From an uncultured Actinomycetes bacterium (lineage in GTDB: Bacteria > Actinomycetota > Acidimicrobiia > Acidimicrobiales > RAAP-2), in NCBI GenBank assembly GCA_903854175.1, contig CAINVQ010000083.1, positions 1 to 5,312 of the forward strand: DNA of 5,312 bases. The letters are read 5' to 3'. Made by a program: the position numbers and the translations under genes. Below the pieces are notes generated by a model. It did not search any database. It had not been told where the DNA came from and saw only the letters and a list, made by a program, of their open reading frames with translations. Below, in pieces: positions 1 to 5,099 of the stretch. Each line of letters opens with the position of its first letter. Position 1 is the stretch's first letter.

Positions 1-262
1 ATCGTTCTGTATTCTCCTCGGCGTCTTTGATAATTGCCGCATTAGCGATTTCAATAGATTCGTAAAGACTCTCAACTGTGTCTTTTTCTTGAAAGCCATC
101 GCGAACAATAGTTACCGTAATGTCAGATGCCACTTCACCAGCAGCGTGACCACCCATTCCGTCTGCAATAATCGCAATTTGGTTATCTGCGTAGATGGCA
201 TCCTGGTTGGTCGCACGTACGACCCCAGTGTCTGTTGCAGCGGCGTAGCGCCAGCGCGTCAA
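1..262 (-). CDS. pstP: PP2C-family Ser/Thr protein phosphatase, PstP type (N-terminal part, cut by the window edge)
   Basis: The gene runs off the left edge; 87 residues are visible. The product should be a metal-dependent PP2C phosphatase that removes phosphate from Ser/Thr-kinase substrates and, in actinobacteria, from the kinases PknA/PknB themselves. The N-terminal PP2C signature is clear: TDTGVVRATNQD at about residues 10-21, then ADGMGGHAAGEVAS at 33-46. Asp21 and Asp34-Gly35 match the usual metal-ligand positions. The start is a TTG at 262-260 that overlaps the fhaB stop by four bases (TTGA). It was chosen because a GAGG Shine-Dalgarno lies seven bases upstream and because the length before the first PP2C motif matches the family. 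It is third in the fhaA-fhaB-pstP operon. The C-terminal half, including any membrane anchor, cannot be seen. Confidence 0.93.
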   Translation of the reverse strand, partial: MTRWRYAAATDTGVVRATNQDAIYADNQIAIIADGMGGHAAGEVASDITVTIVRDGFQEKDTVESLYESIEIANAAIIKDAEENTER

Positions 263-705
263 CGAACAACCTCAAACAAGACACCGCCGACTTGAACAAT
301 GTCTCCACGCTCAAGGTGAACGCGACCCTTTACGATTTGCTGGTTTACATAGGTGCCGTTTGTTGATTGCAGGTCTTCAATTGATAATTCCCCTGAATCA
401 CTAGCGATTCGCGCGTGGCGTGATGAAAGAAAATTGTCATTCATCTGCAAATCACATTCTGGACTCCTGCCAATCGTGATTGCAGTGTCAACGTCAAGCC
501 GCTGTCCAGCGCGGTCTACGGGTTCAATAAATTCAAGTTTTAGATTCTGTGATCGCCTACGTCCTCCGGCTGCTTCATCGGGGGGGCGAACCTGGATGGT
601 CGCCACGCGAATTACGCGAGCGAAAAATAACAGCGCAACAACCATGACCAAAATTTGCAGTGGGCGAACCACTGCGGCGTAGTTCGATGCCGCGAAGAAA
701 ATCAA
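259..705 (-). CDS. fhaB: FhaB-type membrane-anchored FHA-domain protein
   Basis: A 148-residue protein with one N-terminal hydrophobic segment (about residues 14-33), a short basic and Pro-rich linker, and a C-terminal FHA domain (about 56-147). The phosphothreonine-binding motifs are intact: GRS at 79-81, SSRHA at 94-98 and STNGTYVN at 114-121. FHA domains bind phosphothreonine peptides. FhaB/FipA proteins of actinobacteria of about this length link Ser/Thr kinase signalling to cell division and peptidoglycan synthesis at the membrane. The start is TTG at 705-703, overlapping the fhaA stop in a TTGA overlap, with only a weak GAG five bases upstream; the first ATG (codon 21) would remove part of the membrane anchor. 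Position between fhaA and pstP and the membrane-plus-FHA layout together make the assignment firm. Confidence 0.92.
   Translation of the reverse strand: MIFFAASNYAAVVRPLQILVMVVALLFFARVIRVATIQVRPPDEAAGGRRRSQNLKLEFIEPVDRAGQRLDVDTAITIGRSPECDLQMNDNFLSSRHARIASDSGELSIEDLQSTNGTYVNQQIVKGRVHLERGDIVQVGGVLFEVVR
270..273 (-). promoter_or_regulatory. Shine-Dalgarno site deciding the TTG start of pstP
   Basis: GAGG lies inside the last codons of fhaB, seven bases before the TTG at 262-260. This supports the non-ATG start and suggests that the overlapping gene has its own initiation signal rather than depending only on coupling. Confidence 0.55.
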
Positions 706-1349
706 GCTAACTCAATCCGAAAATGAACAAGTCCAACGGTTATGTCGTCACGGGGTGAAAGCGATACAGCTGTAATTTTGTGTCCGTTGACATAGGTGCC
801 GTTTGTTGACTGCAGGTCACGAATAGCAATGCCCTCACTTGTGCGCCAGACTTCTGCGTGTCGTCTCGAGGTGTTTGTATCATTGATAACTACATCAATA
901 TCTGGGCTTCGACCAATAATCAGTGGACGATCACCAATTGCAAATGATCTTCCATCTGCACAAATAAGGCGTGGCTCGCTTTCTCCACCAACAAATTTCG
1001 TCTCAACTTCAATGTTTCCAGTTTTTAGTTCATCATCAATGAACACTTCGACCGCAACAGGTCCAACAAAGTTATAGCCCTCGTTGAGTGCGTGCTGACG
1101 AACAGATTCTTCTAGTTCAGCAATGAGTGCTTTTTGAAAACCATTAAAGCGCTCGGCATCTACTGAGCTGAGCCATACCTGGACATTGTTTGGAGAAATT
1201 GGCCCATTGCTTGAAAGACGTCGAGACAGGTCAATTTCTCGAATGATTCTTGTTCCGATTTCAATTGGCTGCAGAGCATTTTTGAATGGGCGTGACAACG
1301 TCCGCTCAAAAAGTCGTTCGAGACGATTCTCAACATTTTTTAATGCCAT
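702..1349 (-). CDS. fhaA: FhaA-type protein: DUF3662 domain plus C-terminal FHA domain, compact form
   Basis: A 215-residue cytoplasmic protein. Residues 1-118 match the DUF3662/FhaA N-terminal domain (start MALKNVENRLERLFERTLSR, then an alpha/beta segment). Residues about 127-213 are an FHA domain with GRS (146-148), SRRHA (161-165) and STNGTYVN (181-188). In mycobacteria FhaA binds the phosphorylated pseudokinase domain of MviN/MurJ and restrains peptidoglycan synthesis; the same role here is inference. Mycobacterial FhaA is over 500 residues because of a long low-complexity linker; here only a few residues join the two domains. The ATG is preceded by GGAGG, but at only three bases. It is the first gene of the minus-strand operon fhaA-fhaB-pstP and diverges from the tRNA-Leu gene; as I recall, a tRNA-Leu also lies upstream of fhaA in Mycobacterium tuberculosis. 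Confidence 0.93.
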   Translation of the reverse strand: MALKNVENRLERLFERTLSRPFKNALQPIEIGTRIIREIDLSRRLSSNGPISPNNVQVWLSSVDAERFNGFQKALIAELEESVRQHALNEGYNFVGPVAVEVFIDDELKTGNIEVETKFVGGESEPRLICADGRSFAIGDRPLIIGRSPDIDVVINDTNTSRRHAEVWRTSEGIAIRDLQSTNGTYVNGHKITAVSLSPRDDITVGLVHFRIELA

Positions 1350-1352
1350 ATA

Positions 1353-1357
1353 CCTCC
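1353..1357 (-). promoter_or_regulatory. Shine-Dalgarno site of fhaA with unusually short spacing
   Basis: GGAGG is a strong ribosome-binding core, but only TAT separates it from the ATG at 1349-1347. That is shorter than the usual five to nine bases. No other in-frame start near it keeps the conserved N-terminus, so the ATG is retained; the site may work at reduced efficiency. Confidence 0.6.
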
Positions 1358-1394
1358 AACTGTACCGGGCCCAGAGGGGGCAAAAGCGCTGTAA

Positions 1395-1423
1395 TTAATA
1401 CGGTTTCCTTATTCAAGTAATGT
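1395..1423 (+). promoter_or_regulatory. Possible promoter of the tRNA-Leu gene
   Basis: TTAATA at 1395-1400 and TAATGT at 1418-1423 are separated by 17 bases and lie 11 bases before the mature tRNA 5' end. The spacing is ideal, but the hexamers match the sigma-70-type consensus only partly. The same short region must also hold the divergent fhaA promoter, for which no convincing -10/-35 pair stands out. Confidence 0.3.
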
Positions 1424-1434
1424 TGCTAGTTCTC

Positions 1435-1520
1435 GGGCGAGTGGCGAAATGGCAGACGCGCTAGCTTCAGGTGCTAGTTCTCGAAAGGGAGTGCGGGTTC
1501 AAGTCCCGCCTCGCCCACCA
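1435..1520 (+). tRNA. tRNA-Leu(CAG), CCA encoded
   Basis: The full class II cloverleaf can be drawn. The acceptor stem GGGCGAG (1435-1441) pairs with CTCGCCC (1510-1516), followed by discriminator A and CCA at 1518-1520. The anticodon stem CTAGC/GCTAG (1461-1465, 1473-1477) closes the loop TTCAGGT with anticodon CAG at 1468-1470. The T arm is GCGGG-TTCAAGT-CCCGC (1493-1509). A long variable arm (about 1478-1492, with a GAAA loop) is typical of leucine tRNAs. The anticodon CAG reads CUG codons. The 5' flank repeats part of the tRNA body (see findings). Confidence 0.97.
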
Positions 1521-1562
1521 CAGCATCCTTTGATGACCAAGGCTCAATCTCAGTACTTTCGT

Positions 1563-1568
1563 TACACT
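1563..1568 (+). promoter_or_regulatory. Possible -10 element giving a leaderless tetR-type mRNA
   Basis: TACACT fits the TANNNT pattern of actinobacterial -10 elements and ends seven bases before the ATG at 1576. That geometry would place the transcription start at or next to the start codon. No clear Shine-Dalgarno precedes the ATG, which fits a leaderless message. No good -35 is visible at 16-18 bases upstream. Confidence 0.4.
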
Positions 1569-1575
1569 CAGAGTT

Positions 1576-2187
1576 ATGAGTCAGATGCCAATCACCAAGC
1601 CGCAGCAGCAGCGCGCGATTGAAACTACAAATCGTATTCTTGAGGCTGCATATGACATCGTTGCTTTCGATGGGTACCAAGCCCTAACAACAAATGCAGT
1701 CGCAGAACGTGCGAATGTAAATATTCGCTCGGTGTATAGATACTTTGAAGATAAAAATGCAATAATTTTGCGTTTAGCGCAAAATCAGCGTGACACTCGC
1801 GCACTCGAGTTTGGCGCACAATTTTACAAACTAAAAACTGCTGAAAGTTTGGAAGAGTGGATTAAGGAAACTGTTCGTACAGGGCTAAAGATTCGCACAG
1901 GTGATCCACGTGCAAATCCGCTGAATAAAGTTCTTCGAGCTATTCCTGAGTTTGCAGATTTCATCAAAGCCTCTGATGCTGAAGTTGAGGAGGGCCTCGG
2001 GCGTGCGTTGCGTTCGCGATTTCCTTTGCTTAGCGTTCAAAGAAGCAAGTTCGCGGCACGAGTCTGTTACGACTTAGCTACTTCATTTCTAGACAACATT
2101 GAATTAGCGGGCAAGAATGTTGATGACTATTTCAATGAGACATGCCATGCCGCAACTCTTTATCTTCATTCACTTGAAGAGGATTAG
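1576..2187 (+). CDS. TetR/AcrR-family transcriptional regulator
   Basis: A 203-residue protein of typical TetR length. The N-terminal DNA-binding domain is clear: QRAIETTNRILEAAYDIVA forms the first helix (about 12-30). The helix-turn-helix spans about 38-57 (LTTNAVAERANVNIRSVYRYF), with the family's closing YFEDK motif at 56-60. The remaining, mostly helical, 140 residues form the variable ligand-binding and dimer domain; its ligand cannot be told from sequence. The ATG at 1576 gives the usual short basic N-terminal arm. It ends in tandem stops TAGTAG and converges on the downstream membrane-protein gene with a three-base gap. It stands alone, without a divergent partner other than the tRNA and fhaA, so its target genes are unknown; the convergent membrane/secreted pair is one candidate. 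Confidence 0.93.
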   Translation: MSQMPITKPQQQRAIETTNRILEAAYDIVAFDGYQALTTNAVAERANVNIRSVYRYFEDKNAIILRLAQNQRDTRALEFGAQFYKLKTAESLEEWIKETVRTGLKIRTGDPRANPLNKVLRAIPEFADFIKASDAEVEEGLGRALRSRFPLLSVQRSKFAARVCYDLATSFLDNIELAGKNVDDYFNETCHAATLYLHSLEED

Positions 2188-2190
2188 TAG

Positions 2191-2808
2191 CTACTGGTTT
2201 ATAACTACGTAGTGCGTGTGAGAAGTAATTAGCATTGCGAGTGGAACACCAAGGGCTACCGCCCAGACCAAAACCCATTGACGTGTTGTCGCTTTTTTTA
2301 CATCACGACGAGTGTGTGAAAGCCAGTCTCTAGGAGCAAGTGATGCAGTTTCCACAATGTGTCCAAGTACGTGAATTGTCATGACAATAAACCACAGAAC
2401 AAAACTTGCTTTGTGAAAGAAAAACATTTGGTCGTGGAGATGTTGAGGAAGTAGAACAAGCACTACACCAGACGCGATAACAATGATTGTCAGAACAATC
2501 AGAACCGGACCAAGTATTCGCAAAACAATTGGTGGTGCACCCTTGCTGCGGTACTCCTCATCACCTAAGTAATACTTGGCGAATCTCCAGGATGTAGTCC
2601 CTACCTTAAGCAACACGAGAGGGATTATTAGAGAACCAATAAAAACATGTGGTGTTAGCAATGGTCCAACTTGAAGAATTGTCACACCTTCAATCGCCAG
2701 CAAAATAAAAATGATGGCTGCAACTGCTGCGGTAAGACGAGCGTTCCCCTCCACTCCAGCTTTCTTGCTGGAGTGGAGGGGAACAGACACGTTTTGCTCA
2801 GAAGTCAT
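2191..2808 (-). CDS. Five-helix integral membrane protein, possibly haem-b binding, function unknown
   Basis: A 205-residue protein with a 24-residue polar N-terminal tail and about five hydrophobic segments (25-46, 52-70, 97-120, 131-152, 178-196). Features that look conserved are TPHVFIGSLIIPLVLLKVG (52-70), WRFAKYYLGD (74-83) and the His-rich helix HKASFVLWFIVMTIHVLGH (132-150). Histidines at 54, 132, 146 and 150 fall in or at the edges of helices. This recalls small cytochrome b561/DUF4405-like proteins that hold haem b between helices; haem binding is inference only. Related integral membrane proteins of unknown role occur in actinobacteria as far as I recall. The ATG has no Shine-Dalgarno and an in-frame TAG lies three codons upstream, so this is the first possible ATG. 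The secreted-protein gene ends 19 bases upstream. Codons 9-22 consist entirely of a perfect inverted repeat. Confidence 0.85.
   Translation of the reverse strand: MTSEQNVSVPLHSSKKAGVEGNARLTAAVAAIIFILLAIEGVTILQVGPLLTPHVFIGSLIIPLVLLKVGTTSWRFAKYYLGDEEYRSKGAPPIVLRILGPVLIVLTIIVIASGVVLVLLPQHLHDQMFFFHKASFVLWFIVMTIHVLGHIVETASLAPRDWLSHTRRDVKKATTRQWVLVWAVALGVPLAMLITSHTHYVVINQ
2743..2784 (-). repeat. Perfect 18-bp inverted repeat with 6-base loop inside a coding sequence
   Basis: The arm GTTCCCCTCCACTCCAGC at 2743-2760 is the exact reverse complement of 2767-2784; the loop is TTTCTT on the plus strand (2761-2766). The 42 bases coincide exactly with codons 9-22 (VPLHSSKKAGVEGN) of the membrane-protein gene. 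Pairing stops on both sides (C2742 against A2785). The transcript would form a very stable GC-rich hairpin 24 bases after the start codon. No U-run follows in the direction of transcription, so it is not a standard terminator. Arms and loop are multiples of three, so both strands encode nearly the same peptide. Confidence 0.95.
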
Positions 2809-2827
2809 TTTTTGCTACGTGGTTTGA

Positions 2828-3412
2828 CTAGTAAAGCTTCACAGTTGAGTGAATAAAGTTAACGAGTGGTGTTGGAACCTTCGGTGTTACTGGTGCAGAG
2901 AATGCAAGGAAAATATATGACCCAGCAACCCATGCATCAAGACGGACACTGCCAGCCTTAACAGTTGAGCCCAGTCCGTCTTCTTTACCATTTCCAAAGT
3001 CGAGGTAGTCCGTTACACCAGCAACTGGTGTTGCCTTCATTGCACCAGCTGAATCTTTTGCCATCCATGTCATGTACTGAGCTGCGGTCATAACTGGCTT
3101 TCCTGGTGCAGCTTGTGCGGAGAGCTTTGCAATATCAGAAGGGCTCACGCACCCAACAACGAGCGCCTTTGCACCGAAGTCAATAGTTGTTCCGAGGGAG
3201 TTAGCTGCGTTTGCTGATTCTTTTTTGTAGTTGTAGGGAGTAACCACTGGTGTAGTTGCAGCGGTGTAGCCATCAGCTACAACGAGCGCCTTCGTAATTG
3301 ATGCACATGTTGCTGTTGATGCAGCACCAGCGGTAGTTACAACTGCCGATCCTGCAACTAATGATCCGCTGAGTACGAATAGAGATATGAGGGGTGTTAT
3401 GAGACGACGCAT
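2828..3412 (-). CDS. Secreted protein of unknown function with Sec-type signal peptide
   Basis: A 194-residue protein that I do not assign to a family. It begins with MRR followed by a long hydrophobic, small-residue stretch (4-31) ending in TTAGAAS, a typical Sec signal peptide with probable cleavage near residues 30-32. There is no lipobox, so a free or wall-associated exported protein is likely. The mature part is rich in Ala, Thr, Val and Gly and has exactly two cysteines (36 and 88) that could form a disulfide. Its C-terminal part contains WVAGSYIFLAFSAP (161-174), a short hydrophobic run more like a beta-rich core than a membrane helix. The ATG has a good Shine-Dalgarno, GAAAGG, five bases upstream. 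It lies 88 bases after the ABC-F gene and 19 bases before the membrane-protein gene, so it probably leads a two-gene unit with the latter. Confidence 0.85.
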   Translation of the reverse strand: MRRLITPLISLFVLSGSLVAGSAVVTTAGAASTATCASITKALVVADGYTAATTPVVTPYNYKKESANAANSLGTTIDFGAKALVVGCVSPSDIAKLSAQAAPGKPVMTAAQYMTWMAKDSAGAMKATPVAGVTDYLDFGNGKEDGLGSTVKAGSVRLDAWVAGSYIFLAFSAPVTPKVPTPLVNFIHSTVKLY

Positions 3413-3417
3413 ATTTG

Positions 3418-3423
3418 CCTTTC
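3418..3423 (-). promoter_or_regulatory. Shine-Dalgarno site of the secreted-protein gene
   Basis: GAAAGG five bases before the ATG at 3412-3410 fixes the start that yields a complete signal peptide. It contrasts with the following membrane-protein gene, which has none. Confidence 0.6.
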
Positions 3424-3500
3424 AAGCTAAATGAATAAGACCCAATGTTAAGAGGAGAATTAGCAAAAAACAGAAAAACAGCGCAAAACTTACGAACTAT

Positions 3501-5099
3501 TTAACGTTGCTCGATTAGTTCCATGTAGTCATCTCGCCAAAGATCAAAGTATTCCTCAGGTAGCAAAACTGCGTGGGTTGGCTTTAGTGCCTCAACAAAC
3601 GGGCGTTCGTGACTAACAGCAACGATTGTGCCCTTCCACTGGCCCATCATCACCCCCAGGGCTTCAACACTGGCCGGGTCAAGGTTGTTGGTTGGTTCGT
3701 CAAGCAGCAAAAGGTTTGCGTCTGACGATGCAAGGAGTGCGAGAGCGAGCTTGGCACGTTCTCCTCCAGAAAGAGTGCCCGGCATTTGATGCGCGGCAGA
3801 TCCTTTGAGCCCGAATGCCCCAAGCAATGCTCGGCGCTCAACTTCAGTAACAACGGTTGCGTTCTCTAGGTTGTCGAGCACAGACTTGCTGAAGTCAATC
3901 TGTTCGCTCTCCTGTGCAAAGTAGCCAACAGTTACATTTGCACCGAATTTCACAACTCCAGTTTGTGCTTTTTGTGTTCCCGCAAGACAGCGCAGTAGCG
4001 AAGACTTTCCTGCTCCGTTTTTTCCAACAATGACAATTCTGTCTCCGCGTCGAGTAATGAAGTTCATATCTCGAAGCACATCAAGCTTGTCGTATTTCAC
4101 CGCAACGTGCTCAACGGTCATAGGGATGTCCCCACTTCGCGGAGGTTGCGGGAGTTTGAAGACAACCTTGCGCTCTTTTTTTGTAACTTCAATTCGGTTG
4201 TCTTCTAGTTTTTCAACTTTGCGGTCAAGAACTTTTGCGACTCGGGCACGGCTTGCAGTCTGGCCACGCATTCCATCCGCAAGAGTTTTCATCTTTTTGA
4301 TCTGATCCTCTTGTTGTCCAGAGATCTTCTCTTCGCTCAGGCGGCGCTCTTCTTCTTGTTGTAAGAATTTTGAATAATTGCCCTTGTATTCACGAAGTTG
4401 ACCATCACGTAGCGCGAGCACGCGCGTAATTGCTTTATCAAGAAGGGGTAAGTCGTGGCTAATGACGACAACTGTTCCACGAAATCGTTCGAGTTCGTCA
4501 AAGAGCCAGCGTTTCGCAGCTTTGTCAAGGTGGTTTGTTGGTTCGTCAAGAACCATTGTTTCTGGTTCTTCGTACAGCACACGCATGAGGTCAATTCGAC
4601 GACGTTGTCCACCTGAAAGAGAGTCGAGATCTTCGAGAAGCAATTCTTCTTCGAGACCAAGTCCGGCGGCGAGTCGAGCTACTTCTGACTCTGCTTCATA
4701 GCCACCACGCTCGCGGAATGTTTCTTCGAGTGTTGTAAAACGTTCGATTGTTTCTTCAGTTGGATTTGCAGAAAGTTCGTGTCGTGCTTTTTGCATTTCT
4801 GCATCAATTGAGTCAAGACCTCGCGCAGAGAGAACATGTGAAAGGCCAATGGGCTCTACGCCAAGTCCACCGGGTACTGGTTCTTGTGGAAGGTGGCTGA
4901 GGGTTCCTTGATGCTGAACGGTTCCTGTAATACGAAGGTGCTCTGGCTGGTAGCCGAGCATCACTGAAAGGAGTGTTGATTTCCCTGCGCCGTTGTGGCC
5001 AACGAGTCCGACTTTGTCACCATTTCCAACAACAAATGAGACGGGAGTGAGAATACGGCGTGCACCGATCTCGATGCCCAAATCCTTGACAATGATCAT
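3501..5099 (-). CDS. ABC-F family ATPase (ribosome-associated, not a transporter)
   Basis: A 532-residue protein with two complete ATP-binding cassettes and no membrane segments, the hallmark of ABC-F proteins. These act on the ribosome as translation factors or antibiotic-protection proteins. Cassette 1 has Walker A GHNGAGKST (34-42), signature LSGGQ (161-165), Walker B VLDEPTNHLD (183-192) and switch His in SHD (214-216). Cassette 2 has GKNGAGKSS (359-367), LSGGE (443-447), LLLDEPTNNLD (464-474) and SHE (496-498). Both catalytic Glu residues (186, 468) are present. The charged helical linker (about 240-325, with QQEEERRLSEEK) is the region that reaches the P-site tRNA. It resembles the Rv1473 type of actinobacterial ABC-F more than EttA, from memory only. 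Resistance versus housekeeping function cannot be decided. The ATG directly follows the stop of the upstream CoA-enzyme gene (TAAATG) without a Shine-Dalgarno, so reinitiation is likely. Confidence 0.95.
   Translation of the reverse strand: MIIVKDLGIEIGARRILTPVSFVVGNGDKVGLVGHNGAGKSTLLSVMLGYQPEHLRITGTVQHQGTLSHLPQEPVPGGLGVEPIGLSHVLSARGLDSIDAEMQKARHELSANPTEETIERFTTLEETFRERGGYEAESEVARLAAGLGLEEELLLEDLDSLSGGQRRRIDLMRVLYEEPETMVLDEPTNHLDKAAKRWLFDELERFRGTVVVISHDLPLLDKAITRVLALRDGQLREYKGNYSKFLQQEEERRLSEEKISGQQEDQIKKMKTLADGMRGQTASRARVAKVLDRKVEKLEDNRIEVTKKERKVVFKLPQPPRSGDIPMTVEHVAVKYDKLDVLRDMNFITRRGDRIVIVGKNGAGKSSLLRCLAGTQKAQTGVVKFGANVTVGYFAQESEQIDFSKSVLDNLENATVVTEVERRALLGAFGLKGSAAHQMPGTLSGGERAKLALALLASSDANLLLLDEPTNNLDPASVEALGVMMGQWKGTIVAVSHERPFVEALKPTHAVLLPEEYFDLWRDDYMELIEQR

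Noticed and set aside
796..1077. Plus-strand open frame opposite fhaA, and the similar frame at 353-682 opposite fhaB
   Set aside because: Both share the peptide start MPFVDCRS only because they are the reverse reading of the conserved STNGTYVN codons of the FHA domains.
1435..1520. tRNA-Leu as an attachment site of an integrated element
   Set aside because: No integrase, no second copy of the tRNA 3' end and no change in gene style are seen; the neighbouring fhaA operon is core chromosome.
1474..1680. Open frame on the minus strand across the tRNA-Leu gene, ending in AGLEPALPFEN
   Set aside because: This is the well-known spurious translation of a tRNA-Leu gene read backwards; it also runs antisense into the TetR gene.
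2743..2784. Hairpin as intrinsic transcription terminator of the secreted-protein gene
   Set aside because: No run of U follows the stem in the minus-strand direction, and the hairpin lies inside the next open reading frame. No plus-strand gene is there to need it.
2671..2856. Plus-strand open frame containing a peptide almost identical to the N-terminus of the membrane protein
   Set aside because: The similarity is a direct result of the inverted repeat, which encodes nearly the same peptide on both strands. The rest of the frame has no gene-like features.
3440..3500. T-rich tracts downstream of the ABC-F stop as a terminator
   Set aside because: The runs of T are not preceded by a convincing hairpin, so only a T-rich spacer can be claimed; Rho-dependent termination remains possible.
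3690..4552. Similar DNA stretches (GGTTGGTTCGTCAAG-like) in the two halves of the ABC-F gene
   Set aside because: They encode the LDEPTN Walker B motif of the two paired ATPase cassettes and need no further explanation.
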